This document shows positions 58,250-64,000 of a stretch of DNA of 64,000 bases, one piece after another; the stretch's first letter is position 1; each line of letters begins with the position of its first letter. The translations under genes were made by a program, and so were the position numbers. The notes beneath the pieces were generated by a model. That model was not told the origin of the DNA and searched no databases. It saw only the letters and a list, made by a program, of their open reading frames with translations. The stretch covers positions 1-64,000 of the forward strand of contig JAQTLL010000002.1 in NCBI GenBank assembly GCA_028714915.1. Direction: 5' to 3'. The stretch comes from Sulfuricurvum sp. (lineage in GTDB: Bacteria > Campylobacterota > Campylobacteria > Campylobacterales > Sulfurimonadaceae).

Positions 58250-60481
58250 ATGACAAACAAAACAGCAGTGCTCGGATTTCCCCGAATTGGTGAAAAAAGA
58301 GAGTTAAAATCAGTCCTAGAAAACTATTGGAAAGGGAGTATTCCCCTAAATGAATTGGAGAGCGTTGCCTCAGAACTTCGTTTAAAACATTGGACCCTCC
58401 AACGAAATGCAGGCATTGATAAGGTTGCCGTCAATGATTTTAGTTTCTATGACAACACTTTGGATTTGATGGTTGCATTGGGTGCCCAACCTGAACGATT
58501 TCGTGATATTACGGATGCGACACAGCGTTATTTTACGATGGCACGAGGCGATGAAACGCATACCGCAATGGAGATGACCAAATGGTTTAATACCAACTAC
58601 CATTACATCGTCCCTGAATTGGGGATAAATTTTGCCTTTGACACTGTCCGAGCAGATAAAATTTTGGGTGAGTACCGTGAAGCAAAAGCAAACGGGTTTA
58701 AGGGTGCCATTCATTTGATTGGACCCATCACTTTTTTGGGTCTTTCAAAATGTTCCGATGATGTTGCCCTTGCCCTTTTTGACAGGCTGTTGGGGCAATA
58801 TTCAAAGCTGTTGGATGAAATCATTGCTTTGGATGACAATATTGAAATTGTGATGCACGAACCATTTTTGAGTACGGGTGCAGATGCAGGGCAACTCTCC
58901 TTACTCAAAATTGCGTACAAGCGTTTGGGTACTCTCTCACAAAACTTAAGTGTTGCGACCTATTTTGAGCACTCCACAGAAGCTACTGCGGTTCTTGTTC
59001 ATACCTCTATTAAAGGGTTGTCTCTCGATTTTGTTCACGGAGTCAAAAACAGCGAGTCTCTTGAATTGCTAGGAAAAAGCGATAAGCACGTGACCGTTGG
59101 AATTATTGACGGGCGCAATGTGTGGAAAAATAACCTTCAACTCTCCCTCAAAACACTGGAGCATATCGAGACATATATTCCCAAAGAGAGATTGAGTATT
59201 GGGACATCGTGTTCACTGCTTCATGTCCCTTATACCCTAAAATATGAAGAAAATCTGGATGCCAATGTAAAAGAGCTGTTGGCATTTGCAGAAGAAAAAT
59301 TGGATGAACTCTCATTGCTTGCTAAGGCGTTTTTTTCTCATGAAAAAATTACGTTTCCTTCTCATGAAAAAGCCGTAGCGGATGAAGCGGTTCAAAATCG
59401 CTTACGTACTCTAAGACCTAATGACTTCAAGCGCTCTCACCCTTTTGCCGTGCGTCAAATGTCCGCACGAGACTATTTTGATCTTCCACTATTGCCGACA
59501 ACGACGATTGGTTCATTTCCCCAAACCGCAGAGGTTCGTAAAGTGCGTCAAGAATTTAAAAAAGGGCTTATATCCAAAGAAACGTATAATGAGACAATGA
59601 AGAATATGATTGCGTCGTGTGTGGCATTTCAAGAGTCTATTGATTTGGATGTTTTGGTTCATGGCGAGTTTGAGCGTAACGATATGGTGGAGTATTTCGG
59701 CGAACAGTTGAGCGGTTTTGCGTTTAGCCAAAACGGTTGGGTTCAAAGCTACGGCAGCCGATGCGTCAAACCGCCGCTTCTCTACGGTGACGTGAGCCGT
59801 CCACATCCTATGACGCTGGAATGGAGTCTCTATGCCCAAAGCCTTACAACGCGTCCTATGAAGGGGATGCTAACAGGTCCAGTGACGATTTTAAACTGGA
59901 GTTTCGTCCGTGATGATCAGCCTCGCGCACTTACAGCCATACAAATCGCTCTGGCTATTCGTGATGAGGTGGATGATTTACAGCGTGGAGGAATCGCAAT
60001 GATCCAAGTGGACGAAGCGGCGTTCAAAGAGGGGTATCCTTTGCGGCGTGAAAATCGAAGCGCGTATGAAAAATGGGCGCTGGAGAGTTTTTTGCTCAGT
60101 ACCGCAGTAGCAGACAAAGAGACCCAAATCCATACCCACATGTGTTACAGTGAATTTACCGACATTATCAAAACCATTGAAGAGATGGATGCCGATGTCA
60201 TCTCCATCGAAACCTCTCGCAGCGGTAATCGGTTATTACGGATTTTTAAAGAGTCTGGCTATACGCAAGAGGTTGGACCGGGAGTGTATGACATCCACTC
60301 TCCTCGTATTCCCAGTGTAGAGGAGATGAAATCTCAAATTTATGCGCTGCTTGAAGTGCTTCCTGCATCACAGCTGTGGATTAATCCTGATTGCGGTCTC
60401 AAAACCCGCGGATGGAGTGAAACTGAAGAGGCTTTGAGAAATATGGTGGAGGCGACGAAGGCGGTGAGAGAAACTTTGTAA
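58250..60481 (+). CDS. metE: Cobalamin-independent methionine synthase
   Basis: The 743-residue zinc enzyme that moves the methyl group of 5-methyltetrahydropteroyl-triglutamate to homocysteine. The N-terminal half has GFPRIGEKRELKSVLENYWKG at the start. The catalytic C-terminal barrel has TTIGSFPQTAEVRKVR, LVHGEFERNDMVEYF, the zinc-ligand segments THMCYSEF and NPDCGLKTRGW, and IQVDEAAFKEG. Length is normal. AGGTAA precedes the ATG. It is upstream of, but with 120 nt of gap from, the peroxiredoxin gene. Confidence 0.96.
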   Translation: MTNKTAVLGFPRIGEKRELKSVLENYWKGSIPLNELESVASELRLKHWTLQRNAGIDKVAVNDFSFYDNTLDLMVALGAQPERFRDITDATQRYFTMARGDETHTAMEMTKWFNTNYHYIVPELGINFAFDTVRADKILGEYREAKANGFKGAIHLIGPITFLGLSKCSDDVALALFDRLLGQYSKLLDEIIALDDNIEIVMHEPFLSTGADAGQLSLLKIAYKRLGTLSQNLSVATYFEHSTEATAVLVHTSIKGLSLDFVHGVKNSESLELLGKSDKHVTVGIIDGRNVWKNNLQLSLKTLEHIETYIPKERLSIGTSCSLLHVPYTLKYEENLDANVKELLAFAEEKLDELSLLAKAFFSHEKITFPSHEKAVADEAVQNRLRTLRPNDFKRSHPFAVRQMSARDYFDLPLLPTTTIGSFPQTAEVRKVRQEFKKGLISKETYNETMKNMIASCVAFQESIDLDVLVHGEFERNDMVEYFGEQLSGFAFSQNGWVQSYGSRCVKPPLLYGDVSRPHPMTLEWSLYAQSLTTRPMKGMLTGPVTILNWSFVRDDQPRALTAIQIALAIRDEVDDLQRGGIAMIQVDEAAFKEGYPLRRENRSAYEKWALESFLLSTAVADKETQIHTHMCYSEFTDIIKTIEEMDADVISIETSRSGNRLLRIFKESGYTQEVGPGVYDIHSPRIPSVEEMKSQIYALLEVLPASQLWINPDCGLKTRGWSETEEALRNMVEATKAVRETL

Positions 60482-60560
60482 AGGTTCATTATAGATAATA
60501 AAAATTATCCTTTAGAGTTTCGGGTTAACTTCCCGATGCTCATTTACATTAATCTTCGTG

Positions 60561-60569
60561 TGTTACAAT
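60561..60569 (+). promoter_or_regulatory. Predicted extended -10 promoter of the peroxiredoxin gene
   Basis: TGTTACAAT, with a start near 60576 and a short leader containing AAGGAAA before the ATG at 60603. Confidence 0.55.
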
Positions 60570-60602
60570 TTCTCTACATTAAAAACCACATAAGGAAATA
60601 CT

Positions 60603-61199
60603 ATGCTCGTAACCAAACAAGCTCCAGATTTTTCGGCAACAGCAGTTTTAGCAGATGGCACCATCGTTGATGGATTCAAATTATCCGAGAATTTCGGGAA
60701 AAAAGGGACGGTTTTGTTCTTTTATCCATTGGATTTTACGTTCGTCTGTCCATCAGAAATTATCGCGTTCTCTCACCGTATTGAAGATTTTGAAAGCCGT
60801 GGCGTAAACGTTATCGGGGTTTCTGTTGACAGCCAATTTTCACACTTTGCATGGAGAGAAACTCCGGTAGAAAAAGGGGGGATCGGTCGCGTTAAATTTC
60901 CTCTTGTAGCAGATTTGAGCAAACAAATTTCAAAAGATTACGATGTCCTTTTCGGTGAATCGGTAGCTCTTCGTGGTTCATTCTTGATCGATGCAAAAGG
61001 TATTATTCGTCATGCAGTTATCAACGATCTTCCATTGGGGCGTAACATCGATGAGATGATTCGTATGGTCGATACGATGCAATTTACCGATGAGCACGGC
61101 GAAGTGTGTCCTGCTGGCTGGGTAAAAGGTGATGCGGGTATGAAAGCAAGCACTGCGGGTGTTGCTGAATATCTTGCACAGCATGCTGCGGCACTTTAA
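60603..61199 (+). CDS. Typical 2-Cys peroxiredoxin (AhpC/TSA)
   Basis: The 198-residue enzyme reduces H2O2, organic peroxides and peroxynitrite. The peroxidatic Cys49 is in FYPLDFTFVCPSE, and the resolving Cys169 is in the EVCPAGW segment near the C-terminus, so the dimeric 2-Cys mechanism is complete. In Campylobacterota this Prx is a main H2O2 scavenger, usually reduced by thioredoxin. Its own promoter precedes it, and a terminator that also serves the convergent small genes follows. Confidence 0.96.
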   Translation: MLVTKQAPDFSATAVLADGTIVDGFKLSENFGKKGTVLFFYPLDFTFVCPSEIIAFSHRIEDFESRGVNVIGVSVDSQFSHFAWRETPVEKGGIGRVKFPLVADLSKQISKDYDVLFGESVALRGSFLIDAKGIIRHAVINDLPLGRNIDEMIRMVDTMQFTDEHGEVCPAGWVKGDAGMKASTAGVAEYLAQHAAAL

Positions 61200-61208
61200 T
61201 TTCTTCTC

Positions 61209-61225
61209 TTCCCCTTTTTGGGGAA
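61209..61225. terminator. Bidirectional terminator between the peroxiredoxin and DUF2442 genes
   Basis: TTCCCC-TTTTT-GGGGAA: a 6-bp stem with flanking A/T tracts on both strands, in the 35-nt gap between two convergent genes. Confidence 0.65.
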
Positions 61226-61234
61226 AATATTTTC

Positions 61235-61492
61235 TTATGCAGAAGCTCTATCTAACGAAATCCCCTGTAAAAATCCACGTACACTTAAATCTTCATCAAG
61301 TTCTTCCCAATAAATCCCTTCACCATCTCCTAAAATCTCAAAATTATTTCGCAGTTGCTGTGGGGCATGATTGAGTTTTGGAAACCACGAAAGAGGTAGC
61401 TGCAATACACGACCGTCTTTGAGAGTTACAATCAATTCATTATTCGTGCATTGCACATCTGATGCCAATGGATTAACGGTTAAAGTATTCAT
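61235..61492 (-). CDS. DUF2442 protein, partner of the upstream DUF4160 protein
   Basis: An 85-residue protein with the DUF2442 pattern: VNPLASDVQCTNNELIVTLKDGRVLQLPLSWFPKL, then NFEILGDGEGIYWEELDEDLSVRGFLQG. This small all-beta domain is found in many bacteria next to DUF4160 genes, and the pair behaves like a toxin-antitoxin-type unit in distribution; activity is not shown. The ATG at 61492 (MNTLTV) is preferred; it overlaps the upstream DUF4160 gene by 20 nt. Confidence 0.85.
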   Translation of the reverse strand: MNTLTVNPLASDVQCTNNELIVTLKDGRVLQLPLSWFPKLNHAPQQLRNNFEILGDGEGIYWEELDEDLSVRGFLQGISLDRASA

Positions 61493-61709
61493 TCCATTCC
61501 TTTTCAAAAAGTTCTTTGTTTAAAGTTACAAGCTTTTCAAGCTCATTGAGTTCATGTGCTCTAAAATTACTTGAGCTAGCAATTACTATCGGATTAAGCC
61601 AAAATTTGGCTAACTTTTTTCCTTCTTGAATATGAATATGAGGAGGCTCACCCCATTCATTACTAAAAAAGAAAAACCGATAACTGCCGATGCGTAAAAC
61701 TGTTGGCAC
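61473..61709 (-). CDS. DUF4160 protein
   Basis: A 78-residue protein: MPTVLRIGSYRFFFFSNEWGEPPHIHIQEGKKLAKFWLNPI and a helical tail (SNFRAHELNELEKLVTLNKELFEKEWNEYFNR). The FFSNEWGEPPHIHI segment is the DUF4160 signature. The start codon is GTG at 61709, with GAGGG upstream and a TACAAT box at 61732-61737 (minus strand). It overlaps the DUF2442 gene and is translated with it. Function unknown. Confidence 0.87.
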   Translation of the reverse strand: MPTVLRIGSYRFFFFSNEWGEPPHIHIQEGKKLAKFWLNPIVIASSSNFRAHELNELEKLVTLNKELFEKEWNEYFNR

Positions 61710-61918
61710 AAATACCCTCTAATTTTTCTCAATTGTATCGAATTTTCGTAAAATACAATGATAATTTAGCAATTTGCCCCGTATAATAGCAACTATGTAA
61801 TACTCTTTCCTAGCCTCCTGCGCTCTTAACATCTTTGCCCTAAAAAATAGACACTTACTTCCTCTGTTTTGATAATAGAGACGTTTAGTATCATAAGTTT
61901 TTACTCTTTGAGGATAAG

Positions 61919-61927
61919 TGCTATAAT
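61919..61927 (+). promoter_or_regulatory. Predicted extended -10 promoter of the FIST-GGDEF-EAL gene
   Basis: TGCTATAAT, with a start near 61934 and a leader of about 24 nt holding GGAG before the ATG at 61958. Confidence 0.6.
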
Positions 61928-61957
61928 AGATAAAATATAACATGAGTGTGGAGTCGT

Positions 61958-64000
61958 ATGCAACTGATTAATCATCGATACAAAAGTCATGAAGAGCTAA
62001 AAGTATTTTTAGAGACTCTCTTGTCCACGCCTTGCAAATCCATCTTAATCCAACTCTTTAGCGGAGTGATGGACAAACCGCTCATCCAATCCATACTTGA
62101 CGTTCTTATTGTAAATCTTCCTACTGCTACTCTCATTGGCGCTACGACTGCGGGTGAGATTATGGATGGGGTTATGAGTTCATCTGAAATTATCCTCTCC
62201 TTTTCGTTGTTTGATGCGACCGATGTGTCAACCTATTATTTTCCACAATCCGATTTTGAGAACGGTGTTCGTGCGGCGCAGGAGATACTTACCGATCGGA
62301 CAAAAGTGTGTATCGCTTTTAGTGAAGGGCTGACAAGTGATTCGGAGTCATTTTTAGATGGATTTACATCGATTCGAAGTGATGTCATGGTTGCGGGGGG
62401 AAATGCGGGTGATGATTTGAGTTTTACGCGCACCTACGTGATGCAAGGTTCTCATCTCTATGATGCGGGGATTGTTATTGCAGTATTGGACAGTGATTTC
62501 TTAGTCGCCAACAATGCTTATTCTCTTTCATGGACTCCCGTAGGTAAGTTAATGACGATTACTAAGGTAGAAAAAAATGTTATCTATGAGATAGATAATC
62601 ATCCAGTGCGAGAGCTTTATACCCACTATTTGGGTGCCGAAACGGTTGAACATATTCCTGCGAGTGCGATTGAATTTCCACTAATAAAAATCGAAGATGA
62701 TGTCCCCATCGCACGATCAATGATTGCCCAAAGCGAGGATGGCGGTTTTGTTTATGCGGGACATTTTCACAATGGAGATCAGGTTCGTTTTGCGATTGGA
62801 AATGTCGAAGAGGTTCTCAACTATGCGACGGATATTCAAGCGACTATTACATCCTTTCCTGTGGAAGCGACTTATATCTATTCGTGCTCAGTTCGGAAAC
62901 TTTTTTTACAAGAACAGCTCAACTATGAGTTTGGACTTATCAATGATATTGCGTCGACAGCGGGATTTTTTACCTACGGTGAGTTTTTTCACTCTCATAT
63001 GGATAATCAACTGCTCAACATCACTACGACAACCCTCTCTTTGAGTGAATCCGAACGTATTCATAAACCCGTTCAGCCAATGAGTGTGCATAATACGTAT
63101 CAGTATTCAATGCTAAAATCACTCACCCATCTGGTCAATGTTACGCAAGAGGAATTGGATGAGAATATTCGAAAACTGATGTCTAAAGAGCGGACAATTG
63201 AGCGTCAGCTTCGGGATGAGCTTACGGGTGTAAAAAACCGTACGGCACTTTTTAGTGATATGGAAGCAACGGATGGGGCTATGATATTAGTGGTGCTCAA
63301 TATTGATCTTTTTTCCAATATAAATGATTATTACGGATATGAAATCGGGGATCAGCTTTTGGGTATATTTGCCAAAAAGCTCAGAGAGATTGTCGGGCAT
63401 GATAGTATTTATCGTATTAGCGGTGATGAATTTGCTGTGATTTGTACCAAAGCCATTTTGGATGAAGAGTGCAGAGAACGGATTTTGGATATGGTAAAAG
63501 CCTTGGAAAATTACCGATTCTTGGTTGTTGGTCATGGGATTTCTCTGGATATTTCAGCGGGTGTTGCTAGTGCAGAACATTTAAATGTCTACAATCTGGC
63601 ACATATCGCCCTCAAAGAGGCGAAAGAACGGCGAGTAAAAGTAATCTTTTTTGATGATTATAAAACATTGGAGACAAAAACACGTAACAATATTGTTATG
63701 GTCAATACTATCAAATCTGCTATTGAGAATAATCGGATTATCCCTTATTTTCAGGGTATTGTTGATAATCAAACGAGACGTATTGTCAAATACGAAGCAT
63801 TAATCCGTTTGATTGATGAGGACGGTCATGTGTTGAGTCCTTACGTCTTTTTGGAACATGCCAAAAAATCAAAACTCTATGACACGCTTACGCAAATTAT
63901 GGTTGCCAAAACCTTTGAAGTGTTTGAGCCATTAGAGATTGAATTTTCGATTAATCTCACACTTCAAGATATACAATGCGAAGAGACACGATTGTTTTTA
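61958..64000 (+). CDS. FIST-GGDEF-EAL signalling protein (3' end beyond window)
   Basis: 681 codons are open to the window edge. The start MQLINHRYKSHEELK at 61958 has GGAG 4 nt upstream. A FIST_N domain (LIGATTAGEIMDG and VMVAGGNAGDD, to about residue 200) and FIST_C (about 205-345, YEIDNHPVRELYTHYLGAE) sense small ligands, perhaps amino acids. The GGDEF domain (about 410-570) has the motif as SGDEF near 487, so cyclase activity may be reduced. The EAL domain starts near 590 with KYEALIRL and is cut by the window. Together with the CBS-PAS-GGDEF-EAL gene, it is the second c-di-GMP protein of this window. Confidence 0.9.
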   Translation, partial: MQLINHRYKSHEELKVFLETLLSTPCKSILIQLFSGVMDKPLIQSILDVLIVNLPTATLIGATTAGEIMDGVMSSSEIILSFSLFDATDVSTYYFPQSDFENGVRAAQEILTDRTKVCIAFSEGLTSDSESFLDGFTSIRSDVMVAGGNAGDDLSFTRTYVMQGSHLYDAGIVIAVLDSDFLVANNAYSLSWTPVGKLMTITKVEKNVIYEIDNHPVRELYTHYLGAETVEHIPASAIEFPLIKIEDDVPIARSMIAQSEDGGFVYAGHFHNGDQVRFAIGNVEEVLNYATDIQATITSFPVEATYIYSCSVRKLFLQEQLNYEFGLINDIASTAGFFTYGEFFHSHMDNQLLNITTTTLSLSESERIHKPVQPMSVHNTYQYSMLKSLTHLVNVTQEELDENIRKLMSKERTIERQLRDELTGVKNRTALFSDMEATDGAMILVVLNIDLFSNINDYYGYEIGDQLLGIFAKKLREIVGHDSIYRISGDEFAVICTKAILDEECRERILDMVKALENYRFLVVGHGISLDISAGVASAEHLNVYNLAHIALKEAKERRVKVIFFDDYKTLETKTRNNIVMVNTIKSAIENNRIIPYFQGIVDNQTRRIVKYEALIRLIDEDGHVLSPYVFLEHAKKSKLYDTLTQIMVAKTFEVFEPLEIEFSINLTLQDIQCEETRLFL

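Noticed and set aside
61719-61943. 74-codon minus-strand frame between DUF4160 and the FIST gene
   Set aside because: No ribosome site or family resemblance; it runs across the promoters of both flanking genes. The 248-bp gap holds only promoter elements as far as I can see.

Overview
The window reads as chromosome of a free-living member of the Campylobacterota, most like Sulfuricurvum or Sulfurimonas. This is inferred from gene content, since no rRNA is present. The supporting evidence is the C-terminus of a futalosine-pathway (MqnC) menaquinone enzyme, a stand-alone ATP synthase c-subunit gene whose product has a signal peptide, a lone methionine synthase MetE, many two-component and c-di-GMP proteins, and promoters that mostly look like an extended -10 (TGnTATAAT) without a clear -35. 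Genes are tightly packed, and several convergent neighbours share their stop codons.

Layout. 0-4.1 kb: mqnC end, an M16-peptidase-like exported protein, recG and hpf. 4.4-10.6 kb: an accessory segment with a RelE-type toxin-antitoxin pair, then a large MshQ-like surface protein followed by three pseudopilin genes. 10.7-16.6 kb: a phosphorelay of lone receiver, NIT-domain hybrid kinase, Hpt protein and PAS protein. 16.6-31.5 kb: housekeeping genes (uvrC, a tiny lptM-like lipoprotein, nadB, a cation/proton antiporter, guaA, hemD, a 6S RNA, purD, an RDD protein, lptD, an MCE protein, pnp). 31.6-35.1 kb: atpE, tRNA-Leu and a CBS-PAS-GGDEF-EAL protein. 35.1-40.3 kb: an RND efflux operon. 40.3-45.8 kb: a small acidic protein, a DEDDh exonuclease, TonB, a Sel1-type protein, and a three-gene set (repeat protein, MoxR ATPase, VWA protein). 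45.8-54.9 kb: a PIN-type toxin-antitoxin pair, a PIF1-like helicase, a META lipoprotein, two small membrane proteins, an AI-2E-family permease, a P-type ATPase and an ABC exporter. 54.9-57.8 kb: tRNA-fMet, tRNA-Gln, an NgoPII-type (GGCC) restriction-modification pair and a ParE-type pair. 57.8 kb to the end: a Cys-rich small ORF, metE, a peroxiredoxin, a DUF2442/DUF4160 pair and the start of a FIST-GGDEF-EAL protein.

Genes that work together. LptD and the LptM-like lipoprotein both belong to LPS export. The MshQ-like protein and the pseudopilins form one overlapping transcription unit and probably one surface structure. The receiver, kinase, Hpt and PAS genes form one signalling unit. The repeat protein, MoxR and VWA genes overlap end to end and probably form one chaperone-like machine of unknown target.

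Two genome-scale patterns stand out. A dispersed palindromic repeat (two hairpins facing each other) supplies the last codons and stop of recG and hemD and the first codons of the surface protein. The tetranucleotide GGCC is rare in the window, as expected if the NgoPII-type system is active, yet six of the roughly twenty sites I found lie in the P-type ATPase gene alone.
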